Below, one piece after another: positions 7,025-13,735 of a DNA stretch of 23,811 nucleotides. Under the pieces are notes generated by a model. The model had not been told where the DNA came from and did no database searches. It saw only the letters and a program-made list of their open reading frames with translations. The DNA comes from UBA7332 sp051648105 (GTDB lineage Bacteria; Bacteroidota; Bacteroidia; Bacteroidales; UBA7332), in assembly GCA_051648105.1 (NCBI GenBank), contig JBOFEN010000112.1, forward strand, positions 1 to 23,811, written 5' to 3'. Each line of letters begins with the position of its first letter. Position 1 is the stretch's first letter. The position numbers and the translations under genes are program-made.

Positions 7025-8017
7025 ATGAGAAAAATTGCACTTATGCTACTTCTCCTGTTTGCTCTTTTTATTGCAGATTTGCTAAGTGGTTCTGTCTGGA
7101 TTGAGCCCTCAAAGCTGCTGTCGCTAATTGTCGGAGGAGAGGATGATCCTATTGTGCGAGAGATAATTCTAAATTTTAGACTCCCCAAGGCCCTGACAGC
7201 TCTCTCTGTAGGTGCAGCTCTCTCTGTTGCGGGTCTTTTGATGCAGACATTATTTCGTAATCCTCTTGCTGGGCCAGATGTCTTAGGTGTCAACTCTGGA
7301 GCAGGGTTAGGTGTAGCTCTAGCCACAATGTTTGGATCCTCAATATCTGTTTTTGGTGAGTGGGGGTTAATTACCTCTGCTGTAATTGGAGCTTTATCAG
7401 TACTTTTGTTAGTACTTCTAATATCAACTAAGATCCCCGAAAATATATCGCTACTTATTACTGGGATAATGATAGGTAACATAGCTGGTTCTGCAATTGC
7501 GATAATACAGAGTATAAGCAATCCTGACGCAATAAAACTCTTTATAGTTTGGACCTTTGGATCTCTCAGCAGTGTTTCATGGAGTGAGATGACCGTTATG
7601 CTTCCTCTTATCTTTGCTGGTCTGCTCATTGCCTATCTTCTACAGAAACACTTAAACACGATGTTATTGGGTGAGAACTATGCTCGAGCTTTAGGGGTGC
7701 CGTTGACTCAAGTCCGATTTTGGATAATTGTTTCAACAGCTCTTCTCGCTGGTACAGCCACTGCATTTACAGGTCCAATTGGATTTATAGGTGTTACAGT
7801 TCCTCACATAGCTAGAGGTTGGATGAGGACTACTGATCATGGTAAGCTTATTCCAGCTTCTCTATTTTGTGGAGCCTCACTTATGCTTCTATGTGATATA
7901 TTGTCACAATTACCAGGCTTAAATATAACCCTTCCAGTAAACTCAGTTACTGCCCTCTTTGGAGCACCTATCATTATCTGGATACTATTTAGAAATAGAG
8001 GAGTGTACTTCAAGTAA
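7025..8017 (+). CDS. FecCD/BtuC-type ABC transporter permease
   Basis: This 330-residue, very hydrophobic protein matches the FecCD/BtuC permease family, which forms homodimeric inner-membrane channels for iron-siderophore, haem or vitamin B12 import. Landmarks are FRLPKALTAL at 51-60, LLMQTLFRNPLAGPDVLGV at about 71-89, the LGENYARALGV coupling-helix region at 215-225, and GPIGFIGVTVPHIAR at 250-264. About nine or ten membrane helices are apparent, and the length is normal. A TACATTTG box at 6939-6946 could be its -7 element, without a clear -33. No binding protein or ATPase gene lies beside it, so it must work with partners elsewhere or be a remnant. The substrate cannot be stated. Confidence 0.93.
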   Translation: MRKIALMLLLLFALFIADLLSGSVWIEPSKLLSLIVGGEDDPIVREIILNFRLPKALTALSVGAALSVAGLLMQTLFRNPLAGPDVLGVNSGAGLGVALATMFGSSISVFGEWGLITSAVIGALSVLLLVLLISTKIPENISLLITGIMIGNIAGSAIAIIQSISNPDAIKLFIVWTFGSLSSVSWSEMTVMLPLIFAGLLIAYLLQKHLNTMLLGENYARALGVPLTQVRFWIIVSTALLAGTATAFTGPIGFIGVTVPHIARGWMRTTDHGKLIPASLFCGASLMLLCDILSQLPGLNITLPVNSVTALFGAPIIIWILFRNRGVYFK

Positions 8018-8045
8018 GTATATCCTTATAACACCTCGACAAACA

Positions 8046-10331
8046 GTGACAAGATCATTTTTCCTCCTTTTAGTACTATCTTCTGCATGGCTCTCGCTGA
8101 ATGCTAGAGAGCCAATTGCTGTTGAATTAGATTCGATAGGAGAGATTATCAATACGGATAAGATAACATCACAGCTGCTAGACTCTATTATTGCTAATCG
8201 TAAGAGTAATAGGGTGGAGATGAGCTCCTCGTATCAAGTAGATAGATATGAGAGACTATCACTAGGATGGCTTAACCTCTCAGAGAAGGAGAAAAATAGA
8301 CTACTACTAAGGCATCTAAAAGACCTGTTTAGATATACAGACACCTCTGATGTGACCGGAGAGTCTATTGATTATCTACTTACGCGCGAGAAGCTAGAGG
8401 AGGTTACTACCTCCCCAGGTGAGCAGTCTAGAATTAATGTTAGGGCAATTAATCACGATTGGGTAGATAAGCTCATCTCTGAGCAAGGGATAAAGTTATT
8501 AACCGATGAGAGTTTCTATGGGTTTAGTATATATGACTCTGAGATACGCCTGCTTTTGCAGAGTGTGCCAGGGCCATTGACAAACATATCTAAGAGTTTA
8601 TATAACTACAGATTGCTAGATAGAGTTGTTGTTGTTGGTGAAGATAGTTGTTCTATAGTTGAATTTGCTCCTACCAATAACCTTTCTCTAGGATTTAAAG
8701 GTAGGCTTTATGTGGCAAGAGATGGTAGTTATGCCATAAGACGAGCTAATATGGAGCTTCAAGGTCATAGGAACATCAACTTCCTTGATAGGCTCTTTGT
8801 AAAGCAGGACTATGTCAAAGATGATAATGGCAGGTGGCTTCTTATACGTGATGATGTCAGTTTTGAGATTGCTATTCTTAAATTAGCACTAAGGAGAGTG
8901 CATACCTATTCAAACTATCAATTCGATCAAATATCAACTAAAGAATTTAATAACAAACCTATTCTTACTTATGCCAAGGATGTCTGGACACACGGTGAGG
9001 AGTTTTGGGTAGACCACAGAATAGAGCCACTCACCGACAGGGAGCGTGCAGTAAAAGAGGAGATAAGTCGAAAGATTGTTGGAGCGGAGAGTTCACCATG
9101 GGTATGGATTGCTGGTTCTATTATTGAGGATGAGTTTGATTTTGGTAAGTGGAATATATCACCCTTATTCTCCATTGTTACTTTTAATGAGATAGAGGGT
9201 TGTAGGCTTAGAGTTGGGGGCTCAACCACCAATAAGCTGCATCCAAAACTTTTTCTTGATGGTTATGCGGCTTATGGCCTCAAGGATGAGAAGTGGAAAT
9301 ATTTCACACAACTATCCTACTGCTTTAACGATGATAAACGTCATCCAAATGACTACCCAATACACTCGCTGTCATTATCTATAAAGGATGACGTCGCATT
9401 TCCTGGCAGTGATCTTGTATCGGAGAACAAGGATAATCTCTTCTACTCATTTCGCCGATATCCCATTGAGCAGATGCTTAGAGTACGTAGTATGCGTATG
9501 GCCTTTCATCGAGAGTATAGGACTGGGTTCTCCTATGAGTTTTGGGCGAATAGCCGTCAAGAGTTCCCTCTAGGTACGCTTACCTTTGAGCTTCCTAATA
9601 CCTCTTCAGAATCAACAATCCTATCATCTCTGCGAGCTACAGAGTTGGGACTTAGATTACGCTTTGCTCCCGATGAGAGATTCTATCAACGTAGATATGG
9701 TAGGTTTTATACGACTAAGAATAACCCTGTATTAACCCTCTCGCATCGCACAGGAATAAAGGATCTTTTAGGAGGGGATTATAGCTATAATATCACTGAT
9801 TTCTCCGTCTATCAGAGGATTAGAGCCTCAGGGTTTGGTTATTTTGATTTACTTCTAAAGGCTGGGAAGCAGTGGGATGAAGTGCCATTCCCATATCTGG
9901 TCACACCGCAGGCAAATCCATCTTATCTTTATGTTAATGAGACCTTTGACCTTATGGGGGTATCTGAGTTCATCACAGATCAGTACCTTTCATGGCAGCT
10001 AGATTACCATATGGGAGGATTAATATTCAATACTCTTCCTTTCAATAGGTATCTAAAGCTTCGAGAGGTTGTCGGATTTAAGGGTTTTGCTGGATCACTT
10101 AGTGATAAGAATGACCCTCGAGAGAATAGCAAGCAAATGCTTTTTCCTAAACAGCCTAATGGTGATCCAATGGCTTACTCTATGCGTGGAATGCCTTATA
10201 TGGAGGCTTCAATTGGTATCGACAATATCTTGAGATTTATTCGTATCGACTATGTATGGAGATTATCATACAGAGAGCATCCTGGGGTTGATCGCCATGG
10301 TCTGCGCATTGGGATGAACCTTCAGTTCTAA
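8046..10331 (+). CDS. DUF5686-like outer-membrane beta-barrel protein
   Basis: I favour the GTG at 8046, giving 761 residues. It produces a clean signal peptide (TRSFFLLLVLSSAWLSLNA, cut before REP) and starts 28 bases after the permease stop. An ATG at 7959 would add 29 odd residues and overlap the permease by 59 bases. The N-terminal half is soluble, with paired strands such as LGFKGRLYVARDGSYAIRRA and INFLDRLFVKQDY. The second half has many amphipathic strands and ends in an aromatic (NLQF), as outer-membrane barrels do. The pattern resembles DUF5686 proteins of Bacteroidota, but the carboxypeptidase-like domain often found at their N-terminus is not visible. Function is unknown, and the family assignment is from memory. 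Confidence 0.75.
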   Translation: MTRSFFLLLVLSSAWLSLNAREPIAVELDSIGEIINTDKITSQLLDSIIANRKSNRVEMSSSYQVDRYERLSLGWLNLSEKEKNRLLLRHLKDLFRYTDTSDVTGESIDYLLTREKLEEVTTSPGEQSRINVRAINHDWVDKLISEQGIKLLTDESFYGFSIYDSEIRLLLQSVPGPLTNISKSLYNYRLLDRVVVVGEDSCSIVEFAPTNNLSLGFKGRLYVARDGSYAIRRANMELQGHRNINFLDRLFVKQDYVKDDNGRWLLIRDDVSFEIAILKLALRRVHTYSNYQFDQISTKEFNNKPILTYAKDVWTHGEEFWVDHRIEPLTDRERAVKEEISRKIVGAESSPWVWIAGSIIEDEFDFGKWNISPLFSIVTFNEIEGCRLRVGGSTTNKLHPKLFLDGYAAYGLKDEKWKYFTQLSYCFNDDKRHPNDYPIHSLSLSIKDDVAFPGSDLVSENKDNLFYSFRRYPIEQMLRVRSMRMAFHREYRTGFSYEFWANSRQEFPLGTLTFELPNTSSESTILSSLRATELGLRLRFAPDERFYQRRYGRFYTTKNNPVLTLSHRTGIKDLLGGDYSYNITDFSVYQRIRASGFGYFDLLLKAGKQWDEVPFPYLVTPQANPSYLYVNETFDLMGVSEFITDQYLSWQLDYHMGGLIFNTLPFNRYLKLREVVGFKGFAGSLSDKNDPRENSKQMLFPKQPNGDPMAYSMRGMPYMEASIGIDNILRFIRIDYVWRLSYREHPGVDRHGLRIGMNLQF

Positions 10332-10348
10332 CGCAATGCTATAGTAAT

Positions 10349-10379
10349 TCTGTAGTTATCCATAATTTTACTATCTTTG
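10349..10379 (+). promoter_or_regulatory. Promoter of lepA
   Basis: TCTG (10349-10352, three of four matching TTTG), 19 bases and TATCTTTG (10372-10379, exact TAnnTTTG) make a good Bacteroidota promoter. The start would be near 10386, about 24 bases before the lepA ATG. Confidence 0.65.
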
Positions 10380-10409
10380 TACCAAATAGAATTAGCACTA
10401 CAATTTTAG

Positions 10410-12197
10410 ATGAAGAATATTCGTAACTTTTGTATTATTGCCCATATTGACCACGGCAAGAGTACCCTTGCTGACCGTCTTTTGGAGTTTACCAAAACTG
10501 TGACTGGCAAGGAGCTACAAGCTCAAGTATTGGACAATATGGACCTGGAGCGCGAGCGTGGAATTACAATTAAGAGTCATGCCATTCAGATGGACTATGT
10601 TCATGAGGGGGTGAAGTATACCCTAAACCTAATTGATACTCCGGGCCACGTTGACTTCTCATATGAAGTATCACGCTCAATTGCTGCCTGTGAAGGTGCA
10701 CTCTTGATCGTTGACGCTGCTCAAGGTATCCAAGCACAGACAATCTCAAACCTATATATGGCCATAGAGCATGATCTTGAGATCATACCTATTGTCAATA
10801 AAGTTGATCTTCCTAGTGCAATGCCAGAGGAGGTAGAGGATCAAATTATCGAACTACTTGGTTGCGATAGATCAGACATTATTAGAGCTAGTGGTAAGAC
10901 TGGTATCGGTATTGAGGATATATTATCTGCAATTATCAATCGCGTACCATCTCCAAAGGGAGATCCTGAGGCACCACTTCAAGCGCTAATCTTTGACTCT
11001 GTATTCAACTCTTTCCGTGGTATCATAGCATACTTTAAGATTGAGAATGGTACAATCCGCAAAGGAGACAAAGTGAAGTTTTTCAACACTGGAAAGGAGT
11101 ATCAAGCTGATGAGATTGGTATTCTTCGTCTCGATATGGAGTCTCGTACAGAGGTTGGTTGTGGTGATGTGGGATATATCATCTCTGGTATCAAAACCTC
11201 AAAAGAGGTTAAGGTGGGTGATACGATTACACACGTTGCTAATCCATGCGAGAAAAGTATTTCAGGTTTCGAAGAGGTTAAGCCTATGGTATTTGCTGGG
11301 GTATATCCAATCGAGGCTGAGGATTATGAGAACCTTAGAGCATCTCTAGAGAAGCTGCAACTAAATGATGCTTCATTGACCTTCCAACCAGAAAGCTCTA
11401 TAGCTCTTGGTTTTGGATTCCGTTGTGGATTCCTTGGATTGCTTCACATGGAGATCATTCAAGAGAGGTTGGATAGAGAGTTTGATATGGATGTTATCAC
11501 TACGGTACCCAACGTTTCATATATTGTAACAGATAAGAAGGGTAACACTTTCGAGGTACACAACCCATCGGGACTACCAGACCCAACAAACATTGAGATG
11601 ATTGAGGAGCCTTACATTAGAGCTTCTGTCATAACAAACACTACATATATTGGGCCAATCATGACTCTATGTTTAGGTAAGCGTGGTGAGCTTGTTAAGC
11701 AGGAGTATATCTCGGGTGACCGTGTAGAGATCATTTACGATATTCCTCTTGGGGAGATTGTGATAGACTTCTACGATAGACTAAAATCTATCTCAAAAGG
11801 GTATGCTTCGTTTGATTATCATATCCATGACCATCGCCCATCGAGATTGGCAAAATTGGATATTCTGCTAAACGGGGAGCCAGTTGATGCACTTTCAACC
11901 TTGACTCACGTTGATAACTCAGTGACCTTTGGACGTCGTATGTGTGAGAAGCTTAAGGAGTTAATTCCACGTCAGCAGTTTGATATTGCTATTCAGGCAG
12001 CTGTGGGTGCAAAGATTATTGCTCGTGAGACTATCAAGGCTGTTCGTAAGGATGTGACAGCAAAATGTTATGGTGGTGATATTTCACGTAAGCGTAAACT
12101 ACTTGAAAAACAGAAGAAGGGTAAGAAGCGTATGAAGCAGATCGGTACTGTTGAGGTTCCGCAAAAAGCCTTCCTTGCTGTTTTGAAGCTTGATTAA
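10410..12197 (+). CDS. lepA: Elongation factor 4 (LepA)
   Basis: LepA (EF4) is a ribosomal GTPase related to EF-G that affects initiation and back-translocation under stress. The 595-residue length is typical. The GTPase motifs are intact: AHIDHGKST at 11-19 (P-loop), RGITI at 50-54 (switch I), DTPGH at 76-80 and NKVD at 130-133. The LepA-specific C-terminal domain is present, with ARETIKAVRKDVTAKCYGGD and the basic tail KRKLLEKQKKGKKRMKQIG. It has its own promoter, no Shine-Dalgarno site, and an intrinsic terminator downstream. It is the last rightward gene before the convergent gap. Confidence 0.98.
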   Translation: MKNIRNFCIIAHIDHGKSTLADRLLEFTKTVTGKELQAQVLDNMDLERERGITIKSHAIQMDYVHEGVKYTLNLIDTPGHVDFSYEVSRSIAACEGALLIVDAAQGIQAQTISNLYMAIEHDLEIIPIVNKVDLPSAMPEEVEDQIIELLGCDRSDIIRASGKTGIGIEDILSAIINRVPSPKGDPEAPLQALIFDSVFNSFRGIIAYFKIENGTIRKGDKVKFFNTGKEYQADEIGILRLDMESRTEVGCGDVGYIISGIKTSKEVKVGDTITHVANPCEKSISGFEEVKPMVFAGVYPIEAEDYENLRASLEKLQLNDASLTFQPESSIALGFGFRCGFLGLLHMEIIQERLDREFDMDVITTVPNVSYIVTDKKGNTFEVHNPSGLPDPTNIEMIEEPYIRASVITNTTYIGPIMTLCLGKRGELVKQEYISGDRVEIIYDIPLGEIVIDFYDRLKSISKGYASFDYHIHDHRPSRLAKLDILLNGEPVDALSTLTHVDNSVTFGRRMCEKLKELIPRQQFDIAIQAAVGAKIIARETIKAVRKDVTAKCYGGDISRKRKLLEKQKKGKKRMKQIGTVEVPQKAFLAVLKLD

Positions 12198-12257
12198 TAT
12201 CTTCAACTCATAATTCTATTTTAAATATAGATATTTCTTTTTGGAGATTGAATATAT

Positions 12258-12300
12258 AGGGATTGGACTCTTTTATAAGGGTTCGATCCTTTTTATTTAT
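12258..12300 (+). terminator. Intrinsic terminator of lepA
   Basis: Bases 12260-12272 pair with 12277-12289 in a 13-pair stem with three G-U pairs and a TTAT loop, followed by a T-rich tail (five T, then ATTTATT). It lies about 60 bases after the lepA stop codon. Confidence 0.75.
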
Positions 12301-12445
12301 TATAATAGTTGGCCTAAGAGTCATAGGTAGTTCTGTTATCTCGGTCTACTATTGATGGGTTGTTAGGCAGTGCGTATTAAGAGTTTAGACACTGCCTATG
12401 TTGATAAAAGCCTCAGCCTGACAATGAGTTAGGCTGAGGCTTTTG
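12301..12445 (+). ncRNA. Possible small RNA or tandem hairpin tail
   Basis: Three hairpins follow one another: an imperfect one (12321-12330 with 12346-12355), a perfect nine-pair stem (12364-12372 with 12390-12398) and the terminator at 12406-12444. Such a row ending in an intrinsic terminator is what a small RNA looks like. I see no exact promoter box upstream and recognise no family, so read-through from lepA into a second terminator is an equal alternative. Confidence 0.25.
12406..12445 (+). terminator. Second intrinsic terminator after lepA
   Basis: A perfect 14-bp stem (12406-12419 with 12431-12444) carries an 11-base loop and ends in TTTT on the plus strand. The A-run on its other side means it could also stop leftward transcription. 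It either backs up the lepA terminator or ends the small-RNA candidate. Confidence 0.75.
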
Positions 12446-12539
12446 TTGAATATGAATTATACACTAGTAGAATTAAATCCTCTGAGTGTTTTATCTTTTT
12501 CAGGATCAACTATTCAAGTGTTATTTAGTATCTTAAGAG

Positions 12540-12903
12540 GGTTAATAAAATGATTGATTTAACAACTCACTATTAATGAAATGGCAAAATCTTCTCACAG
12601 AGTCTTAGTTTTGATGACTTCTATCTACACTATCTACACCGTAGGTGGTTATCAGGTGTAGATAGGGGTGTAGATAGGGTGTAGATAGAATTCTATCTAC
12701 ACCAATGATATTTATCTTAAAATATAGTCTGATATTATATTTTTCAAGCTATTTGTATTAGACTTTACCTAAACATCATATTTGTCTGTGTAAATAACAG
12801 ATATCGCAACTGTTAACCTGAGACTATGTAGATAGAAAAAACAGATTTTTTTCTCACTGAGTTTGAAATTTGACCCCCATCAACCAATTTTACAAAACAG
12901 ATA
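12540..12903. repeat. Paired intergenic element, copy 1 (CTATCTACAC motif)
   Basis: First of two direct copies of a ~365-bp element. The left conserved block (12556-12625) matches 13278-13347 at 64 of 70 positions; the right block (12831-12870) matches 13561-13600 at 39 of 40. Between them lies an array of the ten-base motif CTATCTACAC: forward at 12621, 12630 and 12693, reverse at 12656, 12668, 12679 and, after about 120 AT-rich bases, 12826 (one mismatch). The first two forward sites can pair with the first two reverse sites, and 12678-12703 is a perfect palindrome. CTCACAGAGT (12594) and CTCACTGAGT (12853) bracket the array. No open frame of real length is present. No known element is recognised. 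Confidence 0.9.
12678..12703. repeat. 26-bp perfect palindrome in copy 1
   Basis: The half-site GGTGTAGATAGAA meets its exact reverse complement with no spacer, joining one reverse and one forward motif around a GAATTC centre. It could be a dimer-binding site or a cruciform/hairpin. The second element keeps a palindrome at the same place with a different motif core. Confidence 0.95.
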
Positions 12904-13261
12904 ATCTGTGTAGTTCCAATTATGAATTGATTCAGCGTAGTGGTAACGAAGCTCTTATCCGATAGATCTGTGGAGAATTCCTTTGTTGAGGCTTTGCTGT
13001 TGAGATCTCGTCTGTTGACGAGATTGTTGGGGCTACACTGTAGAGACGTTTAGACTTTGCAGTTTAATTATGAATTCAGCATTATGAATTATGAATTGAC
13101 GTAGCTCAGCTCTTATCCGTTGATAAAAAGTCTGTGAGTTGAGGGGTAAAACTCTTTGACTTTACACCCAAAACCCTTTGACTTTATACCCTAAACTCAC
13201 TGCAAAATTAGGTACAAGCAAATACCGCTACACATTATACTATCCAGCATACGTAGTAGTT
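12904..13261. repeat. Spacer between the two element copies, with minor repeats
   Basis: This stretch holds no gene. AATTATGAATT occurs at 12918, 13066 and 13087. After the first and third it is followed by a similar run that includes GCTCTTATCCG (12951-12961 and 13109-13119), so the spacer itself contains a decayed duplication. A perfect eight-bp hairpin with a TGTT loop lies at 13005-13024. A 22-base unit is tandemly duplicated at 13148-13169 and 13170-13191 with two mismatches. Confidence 0.75.
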
Positions 13262-13633
13262 GGTTAAATTAAGTACCGATTTAACAAATCACTATTAATG
13301 AAATGACAAAATTCCCTCACAGAGTCTTAGTTTTGATGATTTCTATCGCCACATCGCCACCTTATGTGGTTGTCAGTAAGTTAAGTGTGGTGATAGGGTG
13401 TGGCGATATGTGGTGATAGGATCCTATCGCCACAGACTCTATTTTAGTTAATTATCTCGCATTAGTGACTTAATAAATATTTATAATCAGTGAACTTTTT
13501 GTTCTCTTCTCTTATCGATGTAAAATATAAGCTAGTGATATGTTAAGCTCTTGGTGTGGCGATAGAAAAAACAGATTTTTTTCTCACAGAGTTTGAAATT
13601 GGGGGGTGTTGTTCAGATTTTACAAATCAGATA
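13262..13633. repeat. Paired intergenic element, copy 2 (CTATCGCCAC motif)
   Basis: Second direct copy, 722 bp from the first. It has the same layout but the motif is CTATCGCCAC: forward at 13343, 13352 (one base shorter) and 13424, reverse at 13387, 13400, 13410 and, beyond the AT-rich spacer, 13556. Two reverse sites read GTGGTGATAG, which still pairs by G-U in RNA, and the one at 13400 ends in T instead of G. CTCACAGAGT brackets the array at 13316 and 13583. Outer blocks are about 91% and 98% identical to copy 1, while the AT-rich middle has diverged almost completely. The right end runs up to the thrS terminator. Confidence 0.9.
13410..13433. repeat. 24-bp near-perfect palindrome in copy 2
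   Basis: GTGGTGATAGGA faces TCCTATCGCCAC with one non-complementary position, which would be a G-U pair in RNA. It occupies the same place in copy 2 as the perfect palindrome in copy 1, with the GCC core in place of TAC and GGATCC in place of GAATTC at its centre. Confidence 0.9.
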
Positions 13634-13659
13634 CTTCCTCCTTAATCATGTTTTGCTAT

Positions 13660-13708
13660 AATAATATAAGAGGATGTACCTATTAAAGGCACATCCTCTT
13701 ATATTGTT
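13660..13708 (-). terminator. Terminator hairpin of thrS
   Basis: A perfect 15-bp stem (13663-13677 with 13691-13705) continues, after one mismatch, with a CC/GG pair around a seven-base loop. It lies about 30 bases after the thrS stop in the leftward direction. It lacks a T-run but is the only stem in the right place. Confidence 0.7.
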
Positions 13709-13735
13709 GTATAAAATGTCGGAATGATAGTTATA

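Noticed and set aside
12452..12553. 33-codon plus-strand frame before element copy 1
   Set aside because: It starts seven bases after a terminator, has no promoter or ribosome site, and shows no recognisable pattern.
12621..12703. CRISPR-like array
   Set aside because: The motif is ten bases, occurs in both orientations and has no regular spacers; no cas gene is in the window.
12540..13633. MITE with terminal inverted repeats
   Set aside because: The element ends carry direct, not inverted, decamers, and I see no target-site duplication.
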